This document shows, in pieces, positions 5,643 through 11,971 of a stretch of 11,971 nt of DNA. The stretch spans positions 1 through 11,971 of the forward strand of contig JASHSN010000585.1 in assembly GCA_030038695.1 (NCBI GenBank). Direction: 5' to 3'. The notes under the pieces are model-generated. The model had not been told where the DNA came from and did not search any database. It saw only the letters and a list, made by a program, of their open reading frames with translations. The stretch comes from Nitrososphaeraceae archaeon (lineage in GTDB: Archaea > Thermoproteota > Nitrososphaeria > Nitrososphaerales > Nitrososphaeraceae). The first letter of the stretch is position 1, and every line of letters begins with the position of its first letter. Position numbers and translations under genes: made by a program.

Positions 5643-7997
5643 ATGGTACCCAAAATTGAGTCCAAGTTATGGAATCCTGCATTGGAGAGGAGCATTCTAC
5701 AAAAATGGGACACTATTGGGATCTACAAGTTTTCTATGGACGAATCGAGAAAAGCTTTTGTGATCGATACTCCTCCTCCCTATCCATCAGGAAGACCGTG
5801 GCATGTCGGAGCCGCCGCTCATTATTCGCAAATAGATATGATCGCAAGAACTTCCAGAATGATGGGGTATAATGTGTTATTCCCAATAGGGATAGATAGA
5901 AACGGTTTGCCAGTTGAGATTTACACAGAAAAAAAATATAAAATCGTGATGCGGAAGACGGATCGAGAAAAGTTTCTTGAACTGTGTGCTCATGCACTCG
6001 ATGATCTAGAAGATGAAATGATTCAAATCATGAAAACGCTGGGCATAAGTGGTAATTTTGAGGAGTATTATCGTACGGATTCAGAAAAATTTCGAGCATT
6101 AACACAGAGTACTTTCATTTGTCTATGGAAACAGAATCTTGTATATCGTGCAAATAGACCTAATAATTATTGCTCTAAGTGTGGAACAACCATTGCAGAC
6201 TCCGAAATCGTCTACGATGCCATTCCAACAAAGCTGATTTACATAAGATTTAGTGTGAAGGAAACTGATAATAATATTATTATTGCTTCAACTAGACCAG
6301 AATTGCTTTTTGCATGTCAATTAATTATCGTAAATCCAAATGACGAGCGATACTTAAGTCTAGTAGAAAAACATGCCGTAATACCCATTTTCAATAGAGA
6401 GGTCAAGATAATGCCCCACCCATCAGCCAAACCTGAATTCGGGTCAGGTGCAGTCATGGTTTGCAGCTACGGCGATGAAAACGATGTCCGAATCTTTCGG
6501 GAACTAGGATTAAAGGAAATCGTATCATTAGATGAATACGGGAGGACTAGTTCTGCCGCTGGACCGTATTCGAACCTTTCTGTCAATCAAGCTAGAATAA
6601 AAATCATCGAAGACTTGAAAAACATAGGTATTATTGAAAAAGAAGAAAGTATTATGCACAGAACACCAATGTGTGAACGCAGCAAGACTCCAATCGAAAT
6701 CATATCGCTTGAAGATTACTATGTAAAGCAAATCGATTATGTACCTGTACTAAGAGAACTCGCAAACAAAATCACCTTTCATCCTGATATGCACAGGCAA
6801 ATTTTGCTTAATTGGCTTAATTCCATTGTCATTGACTGGCCGGTCACAAGAAGACGATATTATGGTACAGAAGTCCCAATATGGTATTGTATTAACTGCA
6901 GGTGTCCTAATTTGCCAGATGAGGGAAAATATTATAGGCCGTGGAAAGAAAGACCTCCATTTGAAAAATGTAGCAATTGTGGCTGTACTGAATTTATCGG
7001 AGAAGATAGAACATTTGATACATGGATGGACTCTAGTATTAGTCCGCTGTATATCACAAAATATAAGAACAATTCGCAATTCTACGATTATACTTATCCG
7101 ACTACCCTAAGACCCCAGGGAAAAGACATCATAAGAACATGGCTTTATTACACTCTGTTACGATGCTTCCAACTTACGAGTAGATTACCATGGTCTGATG
7201 CATGGATAATGGGATATGGTCTAGATGAAAAAGGGGAAAAAATGAGCAAAAGTAAAGGTAATGTGGTCGATCCTCTTCCTATTATACATAGACATGGAGC
7301 GGATGTTTTCAGGTTATGGGCAGCAGCAGAAAGTAATTTAGGTTACGATTTTCGTTACTCCGAACGAAGAATAACATCTGCAAAGAATTTCTTATCAAAA
7401 CTATGGAATATCGGCAGATTTCTATCCTCATTTGATGTTATTTCAGAGACCCCTACTATGCTCTCGGCATCTGATCGATGGATTATAGGTGAATTGTCAA
7501 AGCTTATCGATGAATGCATGGAAGGATATAATAATTTCAATTTCTTCATTCCGGCAAACGAAATAAGAGAATTTGCATGGAATATATTCGCAGCACACTA
7601 TATAGAAATGATTAAAGGGCGCGTTTACGATACTTCTGACCCATCTGGGCAAAGATCAGCCATATTTACTTTGCACAAATGCTTCTCTACAATCTTAGTT
7701 CTGTTGGCCCCAATATGTCCATTTATTACCGAGGAATTATGGACAAAAATTTATTCTGTCGAAAGTATTCATCTACAACGACTGCCTCAATCGCTGGGTT
7801 ATTATGATGAACTAACAAAATACACTAAATCCATTATGGATTTTAATTCGACCGTATGGAACAAGAAAAAAGAAACCATTTCAGAAGAAACGGGAAAACC
7901 GTTATCTCTAAAGGATTCTATCGTGGGCATCATTATTCCTCCTGATTTAGAAGTGTTCAAGGAAGATTTAACGATGATGCATAATCTGAAAGGATGA
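5643..7997 (+). CDS. valS: Valyl-tRNA synthetase, archaeal type
   Basis: Charges tRNA-Val with valine in the cytoplasm; class I synthetase. Order of parts in the 784 residues: the N-terminal nucleotide fold with DTPPPYPSGRPWHVGA (HIGH position H54-A57, fourth residue Ala), a zinc knuckle around C177/C180, the CP1 editing domain with STRPELLFAC from 216 and GSGAVMVCSYGDEND, then DWPVTRRRYYG, a second Cys set C416/C419/C443/C446, RPQGKDIIRTW, a perfect KMSKS at 533-537, GADVFRLWAA, and an anticodon-binding helical domain from about 605. STRPEL, GADVFRLW and the DW-x-x-RR block identify ValRS rather than LeuRS or IleRS. The bacterial C-terminal coiled coil is absent, explaining the shorter length. 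ATG at 5643 is the first in-frame start after a stop upstream. Convergent with the 8097-8468 gene. Confidence 0.93.
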   Translation: MVPKIESKLWNPALERSILQKWDTIGIYKFSMDESRKAFVIDTPPPYPSGRPWHVGAAAHYSQIDMIARTSRMMGYNVLFPIGIDRNGLPVEIYTEKKYKIVMRKTDREKFLELCAHALDDLEDEMIQIMKTLGISGNFEEYYRTDSEKFRALTQSTFICLWKQNLVYRANRPNNYCSKCGTTIADSEIVYDAIPTKLIYIRFSVKETDNNIIIASTRPELLFACQLIIVNPNDERYLSLVEKHAVIPIFNREVKIMPHPSAKPEFGSGAVMVCSYGDENDVRIFRELGLKEIVSLDEYGRTSSAAGPYSNLSVNQARIKIIEDLKNIGIIEKEESIMHRTPMCERSKTPIEIISLEDYYVKQIDYVPVLRELANKITFHPDMHRQILLNWLNSIVIDWPVTRRRYYGTEVPIWYCINCRCPNLPDEGKYYRPWKERPPFEKCSNCGCTEFIGEDRTFDTWMDSSISPLYITKYKNNSQFYDYTYPTTLRPQGKDIIRTWLYYTLLRCFQLTSRLPWSDAWIMGYGLDEKGEKMSKSKGNVVDPLPIIHRHGADVFRLWAAAESNLGYDFRYSERRITSAKNFLSKLWNIGRFLSSFDVISETPTMLSASDRWIIGELSKLIDECMEGYNNFNFFIPANEIREFAWNIFAAHYIEMIKGRVYDTSDPSGQRSAIFTLHKCFSTILVLLAPICPFITEELWTKIYSVESIHLQRLPQSLGYYDELTKYTKSIMDFNSTVWNKKKETISEETGKPLSLKDSIVGIIIPPDLEVFKEDLTMMHNLKG

Positions 7998-8022
7998 GTT
8001 GCCATTTGGCAGCACATTTTTT
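7998..8022 (+). terminator. Hairpin plus T-tract terminator behind valS
   Basis: Starting directly after the valS stop codon, arms GTTGCC and GGCAGC (7998-8003, 8008-8013, one G-U pair) enclose ATTT, followed by ACA and six T at 8017-8022. This is the form of an intrinsic terminator; archaea mainly need the T-tract. Confidence 0.5.
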
Positions 8023-8096
8023 CACCATGTACTAGTTACCAAAAGGGCAATCCTCCCTCCCATGATCCACATACTACACAACTACACATGCAAATT

Positions 8097-8468
8097 TCAG
8101 TTTTGGGCCTTTGCTCGCAACAATTCCAACGTATCTTCTGCGATATCAATGGCAGTATGAGAGTCTATATTAGGTTCCAGCGTTACGATTAGAACATTTT
8201 TATTTAGATAGAATGTCAAGATCGAAATTTTTTCGCGCTCTACATATGCGAACCTTGCTTTCCCCATATTTTCATCAAACCGCTCTCTCATAGATTTACG
8301 AAGAGCTGTTTGTGCTAGATATAATTCCTCGTTGGTTTGGTCTACAATAGAATCGATGCCTCTGCGCATGCCACCAGCAATTTGGAGCCCTGCATCATCC
8401 ACAACAGCAGCATAACGTATATTGTCGTGCAGAGCAAATATTGATTCACAAAGCTCTGTATATTCCAC
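8097..8468 (-). CDS. DUF6659-like (roadblock/LC7-like) small protein
   Basis: A 123-residue soluble alpha/beta protein. From memory it resembles the DUF6659 proteins common in Nitrososphaerota: an N-terminal CESIFALHDNIRYAAVVD, a GLQIAGGMRRG loop at 28-37, a central helix with RKSMRERFDENMGK, and a strand pair ending with a helix IAEDTLELLRAKAQ. This layout recalls roadblock/LC7 regulators of small GTPases, but the link and any partner are inference. The start is GTG 8466-8468: the frame has a stop seven codons upstream and no ATG between. No ribosome site is visible; a TATA-like box at 8488-8495 is centred 24 bases before the GTG, pointing to a leaderless transcript. It stands alone, facing valS at its 3' end. 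Confidence 0.7.
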   Translation of the reverse strand: MEYTELCESIFALHDNIRYAAVVDDAGLQIAGGMRRGIDSIVDQTNEELYLAQTALRKSMRERFDENMGKARFAYVEREKISILTFYLNKNVLIVTLEPNIDSHTAIDIAEDTLELLRAKAQN

Positions 8469-8487
8469 GCCGCCCAGAAGGCTCGTC

Positions 8488-8495
8488 TATTTATT
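8488..8495 (-). promoter_or_regulatory. TATA-like box for the DUF6659-like gene
   Basis: AATAAATA on the minus strand lies 19 bases (end to start) upstream of the GTG at 8468. The spacing fits transcription starting at or next to the start codon. Confidence 0.4.
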
Positions 8496-8609
8496 GAATG
8501 TTAGGTTTCGTGTGGTCACGCCCTCCTTGATTTCCTACTTGTCTTTGTTTGTTATCTTGTTTCAAGAGCTTTGTCTTTTATTGTATCTATTGCGAAGCAC
8601 CTTACCACG

Positions 8610-8627
8610 GGAATTATGTTGAATTCC
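8610..8627 (-). repeat. Inverted repeat GGAATT / AATTCC behind the sulfurtransferase gene
   Basis: Two perfect 6-base arms with a 6-base loop, about 45 bases past the stop of the 8672-9523 gene. It may be a 3' hairpin of its transcript; no T-tract follows on the minus strand, so termination is not supported. Confidence 0.25.
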
Positions 8628-8671
8628 AAAGATAGTCATATCTCAATTAGGATGTTCCTTATGACAACCAA

Positions 8672-9523
8672 CTATTTTTCTATGGGGTTATCGATCATAT
8701 TACCCCATTCTGTCCATGAGCCATCATAGTTCTTAACATCTGGGTACCCAAGCAGGTACTTGAGAACAAACCATGTATGTGATGATCTTTCACCTATTCT
8801 GCAATACGCAATTACTTCTTTGTTAGCAGTTATTCCATTTGATTCATAAAGCTTCTTTAATTCGTCTCTTGATTTGAAGGTGCCGTCATTATCATTGACA
8901 GCGTAACTCCAGGGTATGTTCTTTGCTCCAGGGATGTGTCCGCCTCTCTGAGCATGTTCCGTTGGATATTCTGGCGGAGCAAGAATATCGCCTGTATATT
9001 CTTTTGGACTTCGAACGTCGACCATTGCTACTCTCTCATCCCTCCCTAACGATTCCTTGACATAGTTTAGAAATACCCTTATGCTATTATCAGCATCTAA
9101 TGCCTTGAAATTTCCTGTTGAATATTGCGAAATCTCTTTGCTTAGGGCTCTGTCTTCCACCAACCACTTTTTTCTGCCACCATTCATTAGTCTAACGTCT
9201 TTGTAACCGTAATACTTAAAGACCCAGAACGCAAATGCTGCGAACCAATTATTAAAATCTCCATAAAGGATTAATTTCGTATCATTGTTAAGGCCAGCTC
9301 TATGTTGTAATAATTCTTCGCAGGCTTGTTTAGTCAAAATATTCCGACTTAATGGATGGTTAATATCTTGTTTCCAGTCAAACAATACAGCTCCTGGTAT
9401 ATGACCAAGTGAATAATTGGACCTTGGGTCATAGTCTACTTCAGCTATACGAACATCTAAATCCTTCAAGTGGTCAGCTACCCATCGAGTATCAACCAGA
9501 ACCTCGGGATGTGCATACGCCAT
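8672..9523 (-). CDS. Thiosulfate sulfurtransferase (two-domain rhodanese, CysA2 type)
   Basis: Transfers sulfane sulfur from thiosulfate to cyanide or thiol acceptors via a Cys persulfide; cytoplasmic, no signal peptide. The 283 residues form two rhodanese domains. The N-terminal one (5-125) has GHIPGAVLFDW at 40-50 and YGDFNNWFAAFAFW, where the catalytic Cys position is Asp, so it is non-catalytic. The C-terminal one (150-281) has VDVRSPKEYTG, RGGHIPGAKNIPW and the active loop CRIGERSSHTW with Cys 241. CRIGERS is the loop of mycobacterial CysA2/CysA3-like enzymes, unlike the CGSGVTA of 3-mercaptopyruvate enzymes. ATG 9521-9523 is preceded by a TATA-like TTAAATAC (9546-9553) at about -26, again suggesting no leader. 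Likely roles are sulfur trafficking or cyanide detoxification. Confidence 0.92.
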   Translation of the reverse strand: MAYAHPEVLVDTRWVADHLKDLDVRIAEVDYDPRSNYSLGHIPGAVLFDWKQDINHPLSRNILTKQACEELLQHRAGLNNDTKLILYGDFNNWFAAFAFWVFKYYGYKDVRLMNGGRKKWLVEDRALSKEISQYSTGNFKALDADNSIRVFLNYVKESLGRDERVAMVDVRSPKEYTGDILAPPEYPTEHAQRGGHIPGAKNIPWSYAVNDNDGTFKSRDELKKLYESNGITANKEVIAYCRIGERSSHTWFVLKYLLGYPDVKNYDGSWTEWGNMIDNPIEK

Positions 9524-9545
9524 ATTTTATTGATATTCTACTCGA

Positions 9546-9553
9546 GTATTTAA
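9546..9553 (-). promoter_or_regulatory. TATA box of the sulfurtransferase gene
   Basis: TTAAATAC on the minus strand ends 22 bases before the ATG at 9523 and is centred at about -26, the canonical archaeal position for a leaderless mRNA. Confidence 0.45.
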
Positions 9554-9694
9554 TCCAATAACCATTGCTCACGTATAGAAAATTGTAGTATCTACTAGTA
9601 ACAATTTATCCTTATTGGAATGTCCATTCCCATGATTCGATCGGAAATGCATCACTTGAGAATTTATTTATCGACCCTAGTTCAGGTCACACAC

Positions 9695-9716
9695 TTATAT
9701 ATCAGCAGATATATAA
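9695..9716. repeat. Perfect 9-bp inverted repeat made of two opposed TATA boxes
   Basis: Arms TTATATATC and GATATATAA enclose AGCA. Each arm reads as a TATA box, one on each strand (GATATATAAAAG on plus, GATATATAAG on minus). It lies 34 bases past the asnB stop and about 170 bases before the sulfurtransferase start. It could be a transcript-end hairpin of asnB, a second promoter for the sulfurtransferase gene, or a two-way promoter for short RNAs. Confidence 0.5.
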
Positions 9717-9749
9717 AAGGGAGAGCCTGCTGAATCTCTAGATATTTTC

Positions 9750-11429
9750 TTATCTTTTGTATGGTTTTGCCACGACGTTTTGTTCGAATGTTGGCAGTGT
9801 CTGGGAAATGCTGTCGAAATACATTTGCACATGTGGTTCAGCAACCCACATCTTTTCATTTTCGAATAGATAACCATACCTTTGTGAGCTTCCTATTTTT
9901 TCACGTGATCTGAGGATATCAAGATACCGCTTAGGGATAGTAGATTCATCAAACCCATGTTTTCTAGCAATTGCATCGACTACGTTATGCATGCCCGAAC
10001 CATGCTGCGCGGCTTCCTTTATACGATATGCTATGTTTCTAGGAATTCCCAACTTCTGAGCTAACTTCCGGTGTATATGCTTTCCAAACGTATCTTCTGC
10101 GCTCTTCACATTCAATTTCAGATCCATTTTCATTGAGAGCCTGATTACATTCATGTCAAGAAACGGCTCTCGCATTTCTATACTATGTGCCATCGTAATT
10201 TTATCCTCTCTTTCCAGGGTTTCTCTGTAGAGCAAAAGCAAATCTTCCGTCATGTGTTCGCGTAATTTTTGGTAGCCTTCTTTTTCAAGCACTTTTGAAT
10301 ACCATGGATAGCCGCCAAAAAGTTCGTCTGCTCCTTGCCCTGTGAGCATTACATTGATTCCATCTTCGTGTGCAAGCTTTACGGCAGCATAGACTGGAAT
10401 TGCGACCTCTATCTGTCCAGCGTTAGTATCTTCAATAGTGTCAATAATCTCGGGTATCAATTGTTCTACTTCGTCATTTGTCAGTTCATTAACTCTCAAT
10501 TTAAGATCTAGTTTCTTGGCAATTTGTCGTGCAAATACAATATCGCTCGAGCCATGAACTCCACCCGTGTAACAGACAACTTCCCGCACCATTTTTTTGG
10601 CTAACCATGCGATCATTACGCTGTCGATTCCACCTGAAAAGATTATCCCAATTCTATCAAAATCTTGGGTGCGCTTCTTCATTGATGCAAGCAATGCTCT
10701 TTCGTATGCATCTACTGCTGAACCGATAGTCTTATAGACTATCCTCAGTGGGAATACAGGAGGACTGGATACTTGAATCTCTTTCAACTGTCCATTTGGT
10801 TCAATAACTACTACGCAGCCTGGCAAGACTCGATTTGTTGGTTCCCGCATTCCTATTCTCCACAAGGCCTTGCGTTCAGATGCGAAGGCGACTAAACGAT
10901 CATTTTCACCATAATAGATCTGTCTAACACCCATTCTATCTCTGACCAAGGCCATAGTACCTGTTTGTTCGTCTTTGATAACAAGAGCGTAAACGCCATC
11001 TAGTTCGGCAACGGTCTTCTTGATCGCATACAGGAGATCTCCTTCTTTAAAATGATCTTCTAACAAATGAACGATAACTTCACTGTCTGTCTGAGTAGTA
11101 AATTTATGGTGTTTTAGTAATTTCTTTCGAATTCTTTTATAATTGTATATCTCTCCATTATGCTCTATGGTCAGTCGTCCATTACAGCTACTAAACGGTT
11201 GCTGCCCGCAAGTACCACCTACGATCGCAAGTCTCACGTGGCCTAAAGCGCTCTCTCCAGAAATTTTGTGATATTTTAAATCTGAAAAAGAGTCTGACTG
11301 CACTACACGTCGATTAGCAGCTATTCCAGCTCCGTCAGGACCTCGATTTATCATACAAGAGAGCATAGATCCAACAAGCGGCACAACGTTTTCACCCTTT
11401 TTACTCAAGATGCCTACTATTCCACACAT
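9750..11429 (-). CDS. asnB: Asparagine synthetase B (glutamine-hydrolysing)
   Basis: Makes asparagine from aspartate, ATP and glutamine in the cytoplasm. The 559-residue protein starts MCGIVGIL, with Cys2 as glutaminase nucleophile (type II amidotransferase domain, 1 to about 190), followed by RGPDGAG at 29-35, GHVRLAIVGG, HNGEIYNY at 90-97 and TDSEVIVHLLE. The synthetase domain (from about 235) has the PP-loop SGGIDS at 265-270, GQGADELFGGY at 364-374 and HSIEMREPFLD at 415-425. All key residues are present and the length is usual for AsnB. The start ATG follows GAGATGA (11437-11443) seven bases upstream, so unlike several neighbours this gene appears to have a leader and a ribosome site. 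Its stop is 226 bases from the next gene. Confidence 0.94.
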   Translation of the reverse strand: MCGIVGILSKKGENVVPLVGSMLSCMINRGPDGAGIAANRRVVQSDSFSDLKYHKISGESALGHVRLAIVGGTCGQQPFSSCNGRLTIEHNGEIYNYKRIRKKLLKHHKFTTQTDSEVIVHLLEDHFKEGDLLYAIKKTVAELDGVYALVIKDEQTGTMALVRDRMGVRQIYYGENDRLVAFASERKALWRIGMREPTNRVLPGCVVVIEPNGQLKEIQVSSPPVFPLRIVYKTIGSAVDAYERALLASMKKRTQDFDRIGIIFSGGIDSVMIAWLAKKMVREVVCYTGGVHGSSDIVFARQIAKKLDLKLRVNELTNDEVEQLIPEIIDTIEDTNAGQIEVAIPVYAAVKLAHEDGINVMLTGQGADELFGGYPWYSKVLEKEGYQKLREHMTEDLLLLYRETLEREDKITMAHSIEMREPFLDMNVIRLSMKMDLKLNVKSAEDTFGKHIHRKLAQKLGIPRNIAYRIKEAAQHGSGMHNVVDAIARKHGFDESTIPKRYLDILRSREKIGSSQRYGYLFENEKMWVAEPHVQMYFDSISQTLPTFEQNVVAKPYKR

Positions 11430-11436
11430 GTTATTG

Positions 11437-11443
11437 TCATCTC
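11437..11443 (-). promoter_or_regulatory. Ribosome binding site of asnB
   Basis: GAGATGA on the minus strand, seven bases before the ATG, is a one-mismatch match to GAGGTGA, the complement of the 16S 3' end. It confirms the MCGIVG start that leaves Cys2 exposed after Met removal. Confidence 0.5.
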
Positions 11444-11520
11444 AAATTTAGTGGATTGAGAACCGTTGTCTACCGATAGGCAATTGACTCGTCTCCACTC
11501 ACAATAGAGTGCCTATAACT

Positions 11521-11528
11521 ACTTAAAA
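11521..11528 (-). promoter_or_regulatory. TATA-like box of asnB
   Basis: TTTTAAGT on the minus strand predicts a start near 11498 and a leader of about 70 bases. An inverted repeat CACTC/GAGTG at 11496-11511 overlaps the predicted start and might be an operator. The rest of 11430-11726 (297 bases) holds no gene I can support. Confidence 0.35.
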
Positions 11529-11726
11529 GCCTTTTTACAGAACACTTATCTATCTGTTTAGTTAATACTAAATTTTACTTTGGGGAAATAGAAGGTGCAG
11601 AATGATATAACACACCCCTCCGTTCATCTTCCAATAACATCGAGGACGCGTTTGGGAGGCACACCAAGTCAATGCAACCAAATGAGTGGAGCGGCATGGC
11701 TGTAAAGAAGTTGAATCTATCCAAGT

Positions 11727-11971
11727 TCACTCTTTATCTATAAATTCATCTGGGGTGGGTGGCTCTGGATTTAGACCTTTCCTCTTTCTTGTTTCTCCCA
11801 CCAATGTTCTGGAAATAGATTGTGGCACTGCCTGCCATGTTTTAAAATAGGTACTCCACAAAGCCTTACCAGCGGTTCCTCCACGCATCACTTCCGATAG
11901 ATCAAATGTCTCTGACGCTGGTACTTCGCCTAGTATGATAGAAATTAGACCTTTTTGCTCTACATTTAATA
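11727..11971 (-). CDS. fusA: Elongation factor 2 (aEF-2), C-terminal part
   Basis: The frame is open from the window edge to TGA at 11727-11729 and covers the last 80 complete codons of the gene; the start is outside. EF-2 is the GTPase that moves tRNA and mRNA after peptide transfer. The visible part is the end of domain V: GEVPASETFDLSEVMR, then GGTAGKALWSTYFKTW, AVPQSI, and the tail ETRKRKGLNPEPPTPDEF, all characteristic of archaeal EF-2 (the tail KGLxPEPPxPxxF is especially telling). The GTPase and diphthamide parts are not in the window. About 300 bases separate its stop from the asnB start on the same strand. Confidence 0.93.
   Translation of the reverse strand, partial: LNVEQKGLISIILGEVPASETFDLSEVMRGGTAGKALWSTYFKTWQAVPQSISRTLVGETRKRKGLNPEPPTPDEFIDKE

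Noticed and set aside
5643..7997. Leucyl- or isoleucyl-tRNA synthetase
   Set aside because: The YPSG before HVGA recalls LeuRS, but STRPEL, the GSGAVMVCSYGDEND stretch, GADVFRLWAA and the Cys-knuckle layout are those of archaeal ValRS.
8422..8622. 66-codon plus-strand ORF
   Set aside because: Runs antisense over the start of the DUF6659-like gene, low-complexity Leu/Ser/Tyr composition, no start signals.
11578..11697. 40-codon minus-strand ORF upstream of asnB
   Set aside because: Short, no ribosome site, Ser/Pro/Leu mixture without pattern; likely chance.
11430..11726. tRNA or other structured RNA
   Set aside because: AGTTGAATC near 11711 slightly recalls a T-arm, but no acceptor stem or cloverleaf could be assembled on either strand.

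Overview
The window looks like a chromosomal segment of an AT-rich archaeon, most likely an ammonia-oxidising Nitrososphaerota (Thaumarchaeota) of the Nitrososphaeraceae type. Reasons: an archaeal EF-2 tail, an AbrB-PhoU protein, archaeal-style valyl-tRNA synthetase, separate QueD and QueC genes as used for archaeosine, a secreted protein family I associate with Nitrososphaera/Nitrosocosmicus, and TATA boxes placed 24-29 bases before start codons, as in leaderless archaeal transcripts. The lineage is inferred from family recognition, not from a search.

Layout. Bases 1-1031 (+): an AbrB-PhoU phosphate-signalling protein whose true start lies upstream of the window. Bases 1102-2915 (-): a probable two-gene unit made of a 56-residue small protein overlapping a 549-residue secreted, Asn/Ser/Pro-rich protein with an Ig-like domain and two sets of tandem repeats. 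Bases 2949-3736: a mostly non-coding stretch holding one candidate 53-codon gene (-), a strong TATA box with a palindrome near the predicted transcript start, and weak hairpins. Bases 3769-5271 (+): queD (with an unusual N-terminal extension) and queC, three bases apart, making preQ0 precursors for archaeosine in tRNA. Bases 5308-5565 (-): a small two-helix membrane protein. Bases 5643-7997 (+): valyl-tRNA synthetase with a hairpin/T-tract terminator directly behind it. Bases 8097-8468 (-): a DUF6659-like/roadblock-like small protein. Bases 8672-9523 (-): a two-domain CysA2-type thiosulfate sulfurtransferase. Bases 9750-11429 (-): glutamine-dependent asparagine synthetase. Bases 11727-11971 (-): the C-terminal end of elongation factor 2.

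The genes mostly serve translation (tRNA modification, tRNA charging, EF-2, asparagine supply) with phosphate and sulfur side functions. No mobile element, CRISPR, tRNA or rRNA was seen, and no clearly new multi-gene system. The parts most worth a second look are the QueD N-terminal domain, the two small candidate genes at 2745-2915 and 3227-3388, the secreted repeat protein, and the altered HIGH motif of the valyl-tRNA synthetase.
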